Made by a program: the position numbers and the translations under genes
Origin: Ruminococcus sp.
GTDB taxonomy: Bacteria; Bacillota; Clostridia; Lachnospirales; Lachnospiraceae
Assembly (NCBI GenBank): GCA_020024635.1
Contig: JAHHTL010000002.1
Span: 1-64,000, forward strand
Direction of reading: 5' to 3'
DNA length: 64,000 bases
Shown: piece by piece, positions 51,000 through 59,640 of the stretch
Numbering within the stretch: position 1 is the stretch's first letter
How the letters are laid out: every line of letters begins with the position of its first letter
Notes under the pieces: model-generated
Told to the model about the DNA's origin: nothing
What the model saw: the letters and a program-made list of their open reading frames with translations, nothing else
Databases searched by the model: none

Positions 51000-52829
51000 T
51001 TGTTGGAAAATAAAAAAAGTAAAGGGATGGGGGGAGCTGCCTTTCTGACGTTCTTAATCGTTGTATTTGTGGTCCTTTGGACAACAAATCGTATGCAGAT
51101 GAAGAATCAAGAAATGACATATCAAAGCTTTGTCCAAGAAGTAAAAAATGAGAACGTAAAGGAAGTGGTGATTCGTCCCAATAAGGTTGTGCCTACTGGG
51201 GTAGTTACCGTTGCTTTAAAAGATGGAAGAACAGTAAAGACGGTAAATGTATCGGATGTAAAAGAAGTGCAGAATCTGCTAGAAGATCGGGTGGACTATC
51301 GGATGCTTGATGTTCCGCGTGATTCATGGGTCTCTACGATTTTATTGCCGCTTCTTCTTACATTTTTAGGAGTGATACTTTTGTTTTTCCTTATGAATCG
51401 TCAAAGTGGCGGGGCCAATAATAAGGCGATGAACTTTGGAAAAAGCCGGGCAAGATTAACGACCGATGAAGATAAAAAGGTTACGTTTGCAGATGTGGCT
51501 GGATTAAGAGAGGAAAAAGAAGAACTGGAAGAAATCGTGGATTTTCTAAAATCTCCCAAAAAATATATTCAAGTGGGAGCTAGAATTCCAAAAGGTGTGT
51601 TACTAGAGGGACCTCCTGGTACAGGTAAGACTTTGCTGGCAAAGGCTGTTGCCGGAGAAGCAAAAGTTCCATTTTTTAGTATTTCAGGTTCAGACTTTGT
51701 GGAGATGTTCGTCGGTGTTGGAGCATCACGTGTACGTGATCTTTTTCAGGATGCCAAGAAAAATTCTCCGTGTATTGTTTTTATAGATGAGATTGATGCT
51801 GTTGGTAGACAAAGAGGAAGTGGACTTGGTGGTGGTCACGACGAACGCGAGCAAACGTTAAATCAGCTCCTTGTAGAGATGGATGGGTTTGGTGCAAATG
51901 AAGGGATTATTGTGATTGCGGCTACCAATAGAAAAGACATCTTAGACCCTGCAATTTTACGTGCAGGACGATTTGACCGTACCGTTATGGTAGGTCGACC
52001 AGATGTTCAAGGCAGAGAAGATATTTTGAAAGTCCATTCAAAAAACAAGCCGCTAGGCGATGATGTTGATTTGAAACAAATCGCACAGACAACAGCAGGA
52101 TTTACGGGTGCAGATCTTGAAAATCTATTAAATGAGGCTGCCATTCTTGCTGCGAAAGAGGGAAGAGTCTACCTTCAACAGGCGGATATTCGACATGCCT
52201 TTGTAAAACTTGGAATAGGACCGGAAAAGAAAAGTCGTATTATTTCAGAAAAGGAACGTCGTATTACAGCGTTTCATGAGTCAGGTCATGCACTTTTATA
52301 CCATTTGCTCCCAGATGTAGGCCCTGTATATAGTGTATCGATTGTTCCTACAGGAGCAGCAGGGGGATATACAATGCCTCTTCCAGAAAAAGATGATATG
52401 TTTAGTACAAAAGGACAGATGTTGCAGGAGATCATTGTTTCTCTGGGCGGACGTGCTGCAGAAGAAAAAGTGTTTGAGGATATTACAACAGGGGCATCTC
52501 AAGATATCAAACAAGCTACAGCCATTGCAAAGTCTATGATTACAAAGTTTGGTATGTCTGAAAGACTTGGACTTATTAACTATGATAGTGATAATGATGA
52601 AGTATTTATCGGACGTGATTTTGGGCATGCTTCTCGAGGATACGGAGAAAAGGTAGCCAGTACAATTGATGAAGAAATTAAACGCATCATAGATGAGTGT
52701 TACGTAAAAGCAAAAGAAATGTTGGAAGAGTATAGTGATATTTTGTACAACTGCGCCGAATTGCTGCTCGAAAAGGAAAAAATTAACAGAAGTGAATTTG
52801 AAACACTGTTTGATAGCAAAGAAAGTTAA
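51000..52829 (+). CDS. ftsH: ATP-dependent zinc metalloprotease FtsH
   Basis: Hexameric membrane AAA protease degrading membrane and regulatory proteins. 609 residues: two helices (about 14-30 and 115-135) bracketing the periplasm-side domain; AAA with Walker A GPPGTGKT, Walker B CIVFIDEID and the second region of homology (ATNRKDILDPAILRAGRFD); protease zinc motif HESGH and the distal ligand in the ATAIAKSMITKFGMSE region. The start is unusual: tandem TTG codons at 51000 and 51003 with AGGAAGGAG at 50985-50993 and no usable ATG. Third gene of tilS-hpt-ftsH. Confidence 0.96.
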   Translation: MLENKKSKGMGGAAFLTFLIVVFVVLWTTNRMQMKNQEMTYQSFVQEVKNENVKEVVIRPNKVVPTGVVTVALKDGRTVKTVNVSDVKEVQNLLEDRVDYRMLDVPRDSWVSTILLPLLLTFLGVILLFFLMNRQSGGANNKAMNFGKSRARLTTDEDKKVTFADVAGLREEKEELEEIVDFLKSPKKYIQVGARIPKGVLLEGPPGTGKTLLAKAVAGEAKVPFFSISGSDFVEMFVGVGASRVRDLFQDAKKNSPCIVFIDEIDAVGRQRGSGLGGGHDEREQTLNQLLVEMDGFGANEGIIVIAATNRKDILDPAILRAGRFDRTVMVGRPDVQGREDILKVHSKNKPLGDDVDLKQIAQTTAGFTGADLENLLNEAAILAAKEGRVYLQQADIRHAFVKLGIGPEKKSRIISEKERRITAFHESGHALLYHLLPDVGPVYSVSIVPTGAAGGYTMPLPEKDDMFSTKGQMLQEIIVSLGGRAAEEKVFEDITTGASQDIKQATAIAKSMITKFGMSERLGLINYDSDNDEVFIGRDFGHASRGYGEKVASTIDEEIKRIIDECYVKAKEMLEEYSDILYNCAELLLEKEKINRSEFETLFDSKES

Positions 52830-52865
52830 GATGCAAAGAAACACTTAACTCAAAGGAGGTTTCCT

Positions 52866-54935
52866 ATGAATAAGGACGCACTGTTTAGTGATGGAACGTC
52901 CAGTTATATGATTCCGGCAGAACCGGCAGAATACGAAAAAGTAAAAATTAGATTTCGAACGGCAAAAGCAGATGTGGATGATGTGTATTTGTACACAAAA
53001 ACTGAATCATTTCGGATGCATAAAATTCTATCTGAAGAAGTGTTTGATTATTATGAGATAGAGTGGCAGCTAAAAGATGAACCATTTGGATATTGCTTCC
53101 AAGTAAAAAAGGCAAATGAGATCTGGTTTTATGATAGATGTGGTGTGGCAAAAGATTATCAGCCATATTATTCTTTTATGATAGTGCCTGGCTTTTCTAC
53201 ACCAGAGTGGGCAAAAGGCGCTGTAATGTATCAGATATTTGTGGATCGCTTTTATAATGGAGATCCCAAAAACGATGTGGAAGATCGAGAATATATTTAC
53301 ATTGGTCAACCATGTGAGAAAGTGGAAGATTGGGAGGAGCTCCCAAAGTCTATGGATGTCCGGAGATTTTATGGTGGAGATCTTCAAGGGGTGATAGACA
53401 AACTCGATTACTTAGAAGATTTGGGAATTGAGGTGATTTATTTTAATCCCTTGTTTGTTTCTCCATCCAATCATAAATACGATATTCAAGATTATGATTA
53501 TATTGATCCACACTATGGAAAAATTGTTGATGATGGCGGGGAAACGCTCCCACAATGGGCGACAGACAATGTCAATGCGACAAAATACCAAAAGCGTACT
53601 GGCGAAAAGGCGAACTTAGAAGCAAGCAATCAGCTCTTTGTGAAATTAGTAGAGGAAATGCACAAAAGAGGAATGCGAGTCATTTTAGATGGGGTATTTA
53701 ATCACTGTGGTTCTTTCAATAAATGGATGGACAAAGAGCGGATCTATGAACAACAAGAAGAATATGAAAAAGGCGCATTTATAAGCAAGGATAGTGTGTA
53801 CAATAGTTTCTTTCATTTTGATAACGAAAATCCGTCTGCGTGGCCTTACAATGCCAGTTACGATGGGTGGTGGGGACATGATACCTTGCCAAAATTAAAT
53901 TATGAAAGTTCTCCGAAATTGGAACAATATATCATCGATATTGGGAAAAAATGGGTGTTACCTCCTTACAATATTGATGGGTGGAGGCTGGATGTTGCGG
54001 CGGATCTTGGATATAGTAATGAATATAACCACATGTTCTGGAAGCGATTTAGAAAAGAAATTAAAGCTGTAAGGCCAGATGCTTTGATTTTGGCGGAGCA
54101 TTATGGAAATCCAACAGAGTGGTTAATGGGAGATGAATGGGATAGTGTGATGAACTATGATGCATTCATGGAGCCTGTGACATGGTTTTTAACAGGAATG
54201 GAAAAACACAGTGATGAACAGCGGGAAGAACTGTGTGGAAATTCCTATAACTTTGTAAATACAATGAACCATTTTATGGCTAGTATACATACCGCGTCCT
54301 TACAAGTTGCTATGAATGAGTTGTCCAACCATGATCATTCTCGATTCCTTACAAGAACTAACCATGTTGTTGGTAGAGTGGAGACGAAAGGAAGCAAAGC
54401 GGCAGAAGAAGGAATTAATAAAGCGGTAATGCGAGAAGCCGTTGTTCTTCAGATGACGTGGGTAGGTGCTCCTACGATTTATTATGGAGATGAGGTTGGA
54501 TTATGTGGATTTACAGATCCAGATAGCAGAAGAACCTATCCTTGGGAACATCAAGACAAACAAATGTTAAAGTTCCATCAAGAATTGATCCGCATTCACA
54601 AGCAAGAGAAGTCTTTAAAGAAAGGCTCTCTGCGAATGCTTTATTGGGCGGATGATGTGATTGCCTATGCCAGATTTGAGGAAGGCAATCAAATAGTTGT
54701 TATTTTAAATAATAGTGAAGAATTAAAAGAGATCACAGTTCCTGTGTGGATAGCGGAAGTTCCAATGAAAGGTCGAATGGAACGCCTTATATACAGCTAT
54801 GAAGAAGGCTACACTACGGCTCCAGATGATTATATTGTGGAAGATGGAGAAGTGGTATTAAATATGGGACGACATTCAGCTGTTATCATGAGAACGAAAA
54901 CAAGACAGGGTCTATTAGATCGAGGAATTTCATAA
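52866..54935 (+). CDS. GH13 alpha-amylase family enzyme (neopullulanase/cyclomaltodextrinase-like)
   Basis: 689 residues, no signal peptide, so an intracellular alpha-glucan hydrolase. An N-terminal beta domain (about 1-115) like CBM34/CBM48-type modules precedes the TIM barrel (from about 118, GAVMYQIFVDRFYNGD). Catalytic triad: Asp376 in DGWRLDVA (nucleophile), Glu411 in LILAEHYG (acid/base), Asp490 in ELSNHDHSRF. GMRVILDGVFNHCG is the region-I motif. Likely a GH13_20-type maltogenic or cyclodextrin-cleaving enzyme. AAAGGAGG precedes the ATG. It works with phosphoglucomutase and GlgC/GlgD in glucan turnover; exact specificity is open. Confidence 0.88.
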   Translation: MNKDALFSDGTSSYMIPAEPAEYEKVKIRFRTAKADVDDVYLYTKTESFRMHKILSEEVFDYYEIEWQLKDEPFGYCFQVKKANEIWFYDRCGVAKDYQPYYSFMIVPGFSTPEWAKGAVMYQIFVDRFYNGDPKNDVEDREYIYIGQPCEKVEDWEELPKSMDVRRFYGGDLQGVIDKLDYLEDLGIEVIYFNPLFVSPSNHKYDIQDYDYIDPHYGKIVDDGGETLPQWATDNVNATKYQKRTGEKANLEASNQLFVKLVEEMHKRGMRVILDGVFNHCGSFNKWMDKERIYEQQEEYEKGAFISKDSVYNSFFHFDNENPSAWPYNASYDGWWGHDTLPKLNYESSPKLEQYIIDIGKKWVLPPYNIDGWRLDVAADLGYSNEYNHMFWKRFRKEIKAVRPDALILAEHYGNPTEWLMGDEWDSVMNYDAFMEPVTWFLTGMEKHSDEQREELCGNSYNFVNTMNHFMASIHTASLQVAMNELSNHDHSRFLTRTNHVVGRVETKGSKAAEEGINKAVMREAVVLQMTWVGAPTIYYGDEVGLCGFTDPDSRRTYPWEHQDKQMLKFHQELIRIHKQEKSLKKGSLRMLYWADDVIAYARFEEGNQIVVILNNSEELKEITVPVWIAEVPMKGRMERLIYSYEEGYTTAPDDYIVEDGEVVLNMGRHSAVIMRTKTRQGLLDRGIS

Positions 54936-54948
54936 ATGATACAAAGAG

Positions 54949-54990
54949 AAAATGCAGCGACGGTCTTACCGCGCTGCATTTTGTGTTTTT
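54949..54990. terminator. Terminator between the GH13 gene and map
   Basis: AAAATGCAGCG (54949-54959) pairs with CGCTGCATTTT (54972-54982), followed by GTGTTTTT. The two flanking genes converge here. Confidence 0.75.
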
Positions 54991-55852
54991 ATTTTGTTAA
55001 AACTTCTACACCAGTTTCGGTGATTAAAACCATATATTCAATCTGTGCGGATAATCCATCATCAATGGTATATACCGTCCAGTCGTTATCTTCGTCTACA
55101 AAGAAATCAGGACTTCCTTCATTGATCATAGGTTCAATCGTAAACATCATGCCAGGAACAAGGAGCATTTCACTTCCCTTTGGAGTTACATAACTGACAA
55201 AAGGTTCTTCGTGAAATTGAAGGCCGATTCCGTGTCCGCCAATATCTATTACAACAGAATATCCATTTTTTTGCGCATGTGTGTTAATTGCATCTGCGAT
55301 ATCTCCTAGATGCCCCCATGGCTTTGCGGCGGCCAATCCTAATTCTACACATTCTTCTGTAACACGTACAAGTTTTTCCGCGCGGTCTGAGACTTTTCCA
55401 ATCTTAAACATTCTAGAAGCATCTGAAAAATAACCGTCCAAAATTGTGGAAACGTCCACATTTACAATATCTCCCTCTTTCAAGATATGATTCTCATCAG
55501 GGATTCCGTGGCATACTTCATTATTGATAGAAGTACAAACACTTTTAGGAAAACCTTCATAATTAAGTGGAGCAGGAATTCCGCCATGAGCGGTTGTAAC
55601 GTCATAGACGATTTTGTTGATTTCTTCCGTACTCATACCGGCATGGATATTTTTCGCTACCTCATCTAGCACAAGCGTATTAAGAGCAGCGCTTGCTTTT
55701 ATCTTTTCAATCTGAGCAGGTGTTTTTAAAAGCTTTCGAGATGGGACAATTTCCCCTTTATCTGCATGAAACTGCATTTTTTCTTCAATAGCCATGTGAC
55801 ACTTTTTGTATTTTTTTCCACTACCACACCAACAAAGTGCATTTCTTTCCAT
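54989..55852 (-). CDS. map: Methionine aminopeptidase with SEC-C metal-binding N-terminus
   Basis: Removes N-terminal Met from new proteins. 287 residues: an N-terminal SEC-C motif CWCGSGKKYKKCH (residues 7-19), then the type I catalytic domain. Metal ligands are Asp in VNVDVST, Asp in YFSDASRM, His in GHGIGLQFHEEP, Glu in FTIEPMI and Glu in QIEYMV. The SEC-C extension is seen in a subset of Firmicutes enzymes and may add ribosome contact, as zinc fingers do in eukaryotic MetAP1. RBS AAGGAG. A single-gene minus-strand unit with a small palindrome in its leader. Confidence 0.95.
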   Translation of the reverse strand: MERNALCWCGSGKKYKKCHMAIEEKMQFHADKGEIVPSRKLLKTPAQIEKIKASAALNTLVLDEVAKNIHAGMSTEEINKIVYDVTTAHGGIPAPLNYEGFPKSVCTSINNEVCHGIPDENHILKEGDIVNVDVSTILDGYFSDASRMFKIGKVSDRAEKLVRVTEECVELGLAAAKPWGHLGDIADAINTHAQKNGYSVVIDIGGHGIGLQFHEEPFVSYVTPKGSEMLLVPGMMFTIEPMINEGSPDFFVDEDNDWTVYTIDDGLSAQIEYMVLITETGVEVLTK

Positions 55853-55879
55853 GAAAACACATCTCCTTATATAAACATT

Positions 55880-55899
55880 TGTAGATTTTCTAATCTACA
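55880..55899. repeat. Perfect small palindrome in the map leader
   Basis: TGTAGATT (55880-55887) and AATCTACA (55892-55899) with a four-base centre, about 30 bases upstream of map. It could be an operator or a leader stem; nothing else supports either. Confidence 0.35.
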
Positions 55900-55989
55900 T
55901 TTTAATAATAAGTATCTATAAACCTCTTACATTCTATCATACTAAAAAATAAAATACCATAATATAATTTAAATGTATGTTAATAGATA

Positions 55990-56031
55990 AAAAATAGGCA
56001 GATACCAAAGAGTGGATCTTGGTATCTGCCG
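55990..56031 (-). terminator. Terminator of glgC-glgD
   Basis: GGCAGATACCAA and TTGGTATCTGCC (55998-56009 and 56020-56031) form a perfect 12-base stem; on the minus strand it is followed by TATTTTTTAT. Confidence 0.9.
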
Positions 56032-56052
56032 TGAATGGTAAAGAATGGATAG

Positions 56053-57168
56053 TTAAAGGATATCATTTCGTTTAATATAACCCGGTTGATTTGCAGGAGC
56101 AATAATTTTATCGGCATGAATAACGTTTGCTGCTTTGTCAACAACTTGGTTTTCCAAATGAATATTTTTTCCAATTACTGCTCGTGGGAGAAGAATACAA
56201 TTCTTTACGACTGCACCTTCTTCGATGATACATCCACGTCCAATTACGGAATTCTCAACAGTTCCTGCAATCGTACATCCATTTGAAATGACAGAAAGCT
56301 TCACGCTGGCAGAGTGGGCATACTTTGTAGGACAGGAATCATTGGTACGTGTGTAGATTGGCCAGTCTTTATCAAACAAGGATCGGGTTGTCTCGTAATC
56401 AATTAATGAAAGATTGGCATCAAAATAACTCTTAAAGTCTGTTATAGTAGCAAAAAACCCTTCATGAGAGGCAGCTAGAACATTTAACTTGTTGCATTGA
56501 TTATTTACAATTTGAGCCAATGTAAACATAGAAGAGGTACTTTGTGCTTTTTTGATCAATTCAATAAATAGTTCTGTTTTCATGATATAGGTGTCCATAA
56601 AAATTTGTTGATTGGCTTGTATTCCACGATTTTTATGAATAGAAAGAACACCTTTTTGTGGATTTAAATCAAGGTAATCACAATTTAAAAATTTTTCTTT
56701 TGCCTGATCAGTTGTATGATAAAGTAGCGTAATATCAGCTCCGGATTCAATGTGTCGATCAATAAGCGTATTAAAATTCTGTCTGTAAACCATGTAACTT
56801 GGAAGAATTACAACATAAGGCTCTGACATTCGTTCAATGCATTCAAGATTTTCAGCAAAGGAAGCGATGTCTGTATTATAAATTTTATTGTCGCAATTGT
56901 TAGATGCGAATAGTGTACGTAGTTTTCCACTTTTAGAGTTGATGTTATAATTACGTCCGGTTCCGATATGTTCCACAAGGGAGCGAGGGTTGTCGCGGGT
57001 ATAGACCTGGATTTGTTCGATTTCGCTATTGCTTAAGTTAGAAATAGGAAAGTCGATGACTCTGTATCTTCCGAGAAAAGAAAAGGCACCAATGGTTCGG
57101 TAAGATTGAAGTCCTTGTACCCAGATATGATTTCCGGCAGGATATACAATTCCAAATGCTTTTTTCAT
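56053..57168 (-). CDS. glgD: ADP-glucose pyrophosphorylase subunit GlgD
   Basis: 371 residues homologous to GlgC but degenerate at the nucleotide site: the GGxGxRLxxLT loop is replaced by YPAGNHIWVQGLQSYR, while RYRVIDFPISNLSNSEI and the C-terminal left-handed beta-helix (NSVIGRGCIIEEGAVVKNCILL) remain. In Bacillus-type systems GlgD is a regulatory partner that boosts GlgC in a hetero-oligomer. Starts one base after the glgC stop, hence strict co-expression. It ends at a strong terminator. Confidence 0.93.
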   Translation of the reverse strand: MKKAFGIVYPAGNHIWVQGLQSYRTIGAFSFLGRYRVIDFPISNLSNSEIEQIQVYTRDNPRSLVEHIGTGRNYNINSKSGKLRTLFASNNCDNKIYNTDIASFAENLECIERMSEPYVVILPSYMVYRQNFNTLIDRHIESGADITLLYHTTDQAKEKFLNCDYLDLNPQKGVLSIHKNRGIQANQQIFMDTYIMKTELFIELIKKAQSTSSMFTLAQIVNNQCNKLNVLAASHEGFFATITDFKSYFDANLSLIDYETTRSLFDKDWPIYTRTNDSCPTKYAHSASVKLSVISNGCTIAGTVENSVIGRGCIIEEGAVVKNCILLPRAVIGKNIHLENQVVDKAANVIHADKIIAPANQPGYIKRNDIL

Positions 57169-57169
57169 C

Positions 57170-58312
57170 TTATGCTTCCCCCTTTATATTTTTAGAAATA
57201 AGTTCGATGTGTTCACTGTCTGCAGAACCGACAATAGCATTTTTGCCGATTCGGACACCATCTGCGATCAGCGCTCGTGTTACGACTGCACCTTCTTCCA
57301 CAATTGCACCTGGCATAAGAACACTATCGATCACCTGAGCGCCGGTATGTAGGATGGCACCTGTAAATAAAACAGAATTTTTTACCACACCATTTACAGC
57401 ACAGCCCTCTGTGATAAATGCATGGTTGATCGTAGCATACGGCCCAATATAATGAGGGAGAGTATAACCGTCTTCCGTATAAATTTTCCAAGAGTTATCA
57501 TTTAAATCTAGGGTATTGTTGTCATCGAGTAAATCCATGTTTGCTTCCCATAGAGAGTCAATCGTTCCCACGTCTTTCCAATAACCATTAAACTCATATG
57601 CATAGAGATCCTTTCCATTGTTGAGCATGGTAGGAATAATATCTTTCCCAAAGTCGTGATTGGAAGTTTCGTTTTTCATATCGGAAACAAGCATCTCTCG
57701 TAAAAGCTTCCAATTAAATATATAAATTCCCATGGAAGCAAGGTTACTTTTTGGTTCTGCCGGCTTTTCTTCAAATTCTACAATTCGTCCAGTTTCTTTG
57801 TTGGTATTCATAATACCGAATCGACTGGCTTCTTTGATCGGAACTTCAATGACAGCGATAGTTGCATCAGCGTGTCGTTCGTTATGGAAGGCTAGCATTT
57901 TTGAGTAATCCATTTTGTAAATGTGATCTCCAGAGAGAATCAATACATATTCAGGTGAAAAGGAATCGATAAAGTCTATATTTTGCGAGATCGCATCTGC
58001 AGTGCCCCTATACACATCCAGTCCGGTATCTGCTTTTTCACGAGGTGGCAATACATAGACACCACTATTGACAGTGTCAAGCCCCCAACGTCGTCCAGCA
58101 GCAACATAGCTGTTTAGTAAAATGGATTCATATTGTGTGAGTACACCGACGACATCAATGCCACTGTTTGCGCAGTTACTTAATGGAAAGTCTACAATGC
58201 GATATTTTCCCCCATATGAAACTGCTGGTTTAGCTACTTTGTTTGTTAAATCATGCAAGCGAGATCCACGGCCGCCGGCTAAGATCATGGCTAACATACT
58301 GTTATGTTTCAT
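57170..58312 (-). CDS. glgC: Glucose-1-phosphate adenylyltransferase GlgC
   Basis: Makes ADP-glucose from ATP and glucose-1-phosphate, the committed step of glycogen synthesis. 380 residues: LAGGRGSRLHDLTNKVAKPAV (nucleotide loop and activator Lys), RIVDFPLSNCANSGI, LSGDHIYKMDYSKM (Gly-Asp-His metal site), EFEEKPAEPKSNLASMGIYIF (sugar site) and a left-handed beta-helix C-terminus. First gene of glgC-glgD on the minus strand. Weak RBS AGAGAGGAC. Upstream TATAAT at 58338-58343 (minus) lacks a clear -35. Confidence 0.96.
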   Translation of the reverse strand: MKHNSMLAMILAGGRGSRLHDLTNKVAKPAVSYGGKYRIVDFPLSNCANSGIDVVGVLTQYESILLNSYVAAGRRWGLDTVNSGVYVLPPREKADTGLDVYRGTADAISQNIDFIDSFSPEYVLILSGDHIYKMDYSKMLAFHNERHADATIAVIEVPIKEASRFGIMNTNKETGRIVEFEEKPAEPKSNLASMGIYIFNWKLLREMLVSDMKNETSNHDFGKDIIPTMLNNGKDLYAYEFNGYWKDVGTIDSLWEANMDLLDDNNTLDLNDNSWKIYTEDGYTLPHYIGPYATINHAFITEGCAVNGVVKNSVLFTGAILHTGAQVIDSVLMPGAIVEEGAVVTRALIADGVRIGKNAIVGSADSEHIELISKNIKGEA

Positions 58313-58541
58313 AATGTGTCCTCTCTTTCATAGTACTTAATTATATTGTACATGTAATTTAGCTAAAAGACAACGACTTTGTCTGAAAATAAGCTTATTT
58401 TTACAAGATTTTACTGAAATAAATATTTTCCTATTAAAATCATAAAAATCAAGGGAGTGTATTTTAGAAGTCTTGTTCCGAGAAGCAAAATAGAGTATAT
58501 TTATTGTATTGACTGATGGAGAGATAAAGGAGGATGATTTC

Positions 58542-59615
58542 ATGTTAAGAATAGGGATGCTTACAAGTGGAGGAGACTGTCAGGCGTTAAATGCCGCAAT
58601 GAGAGGGGTTGTAAAAGGGGTATGTTCGAAGCGTGATGATGTAGAGATTTATGGATTTCAAGATGGCTATAAAGGACTGATCTATGGGAATTTTGAAATG
58701 CTCTCTTCAAAAGAGTTCTCGGGAATTTTAACAAGAGGGGGGACGATTCTTGGGACATCTCGCCAGCCATTTAAATTAATGCGTGTTCCAGATGAAAATG
58801 GTCTTGATAAAGTGGAAGCGATGAAACATACTTATCATAAATTATGTTTGGATTGTATCGTGATTCTGGGAGGGAATGGAACCCATAAAACAGCAAATCT
58901 TTTACGGGAAGAAGGGTTAAATGTTATTACACTTCCTAAAACCATTGATAATGATCTGTGGGGAACGGATATGACATTTGGGTTTCAAAGTGCGGTGGAT
59001 ATTGCTACAGATACGATTGATCGAATTCATACAACAGCAACTTCTCATAGCCGCGTTTTTATTGTAGAAGTGATGGGACATAAAGTAGGGCATGTAACCC
59101 TCCATGCAGGAATTGCAGGAGGAGCAGATGTGATTCTTCTTCCGGAAATTCCTTATGATATTGAGGTCATTGTAGAAGTGATTCAAAAACGATCCGAGGC
59201 TGGGAAAGCTTTTACAATTATTGCGGTTGCAGAAGGAGCAATTTCAAAAGAAGATGCAAAATTAAAGAAAAAAGAGTATAAAGAAAAACTTGTGAATAGA
59301 ACGTATCCTTCCATTGCATATGAGTTGGCAGAACAGATTCGCGAACGCACGGATAAAGAGGTAAGAATTACCGTTCCTGGTCATACTCAAAGAGGAGGAT
59401 CACCGTGTCCGTATGATCGTGTGTTTGCCACGAGAATGGGGGCAGCAGCATCACAATTAATTTTAAAGAAAGAATATGGATATATGTTAGGTGACAAAAA
59501 TGGAAATACTATAAAAATGCCGCTGCAAGATGTGGCTGGTAAATTGAAATATGTAGATCCAGATTGTGGACTTATAAAGGAAGCCAAGATGATAGGAATT
59601 AGTTTTGGATGCTAA
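58542..59615 (+). CDS. pfkA: 6-phosphofructokinase (mixed-type motif)
   Basis: Phosphorylates fructose-6-phosphate in glycolysis. 357 residues from ATG 58542 (AAAGGAGG upstream); an in-frame start at 58509 has no RBS. Hallmarks are RIGMLTSGGDCQALNAAMRG, LGGNGTHKTA, LPKTIDNDLWGTD and PGHTQRGGSPCPYDR. In the phosphoryl-donor loop the usual GGDGT is GGNGT (Asn112), and the residue before TIDND is Lys133, as in pyrophosphate-type enzymes, while the following Gly is ATP-type. This mixed pattern leaves the donor uncertain. Stop to dnaX start is 25 bases. Confidence 0.92.
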   Translation: MLRIGMLTSGGDCQALNAAMRGVVKGVCSKRDDVEIYGFQDGYKGLIYGNFEMLSSKEFSGILTRGGTILGTSRQPFKLMRVPDENGLDKVEAMKHTYHKLCLDCIVILGGNGTHKTANLLREEGLNVITLPKTIDNDLWGTDMTFGFQSAVDIATDTIDRIHTTATSHSRVFIVEVMGHKVGHVTLHAGIAGGADVILLPEIPYDIEVIVEVIQKRSEAGKAFTIIAVAEGAISKEDAKLKKKEYKEKLVNRTYPSIAYELAEQIRERTDKEVRITVPGHTQRGGSPCPYDRVFATRMGAAASQLILKKEYGYMLGDKNGNTIKMPLQDVAGKLKYVDPDCGLIKEAKMIGISFGC

Positions 59616-59640
59616 AAATATAGAAACAGAGGTGGAGAAC

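Noticed and set aside
52296..52844. Minus-strand 182-codon frame opposite ftsH
   Set aside because: Opposite the conserved FtsH protease domain, with a Cys/Phe-rich composition typical of antisense frames.
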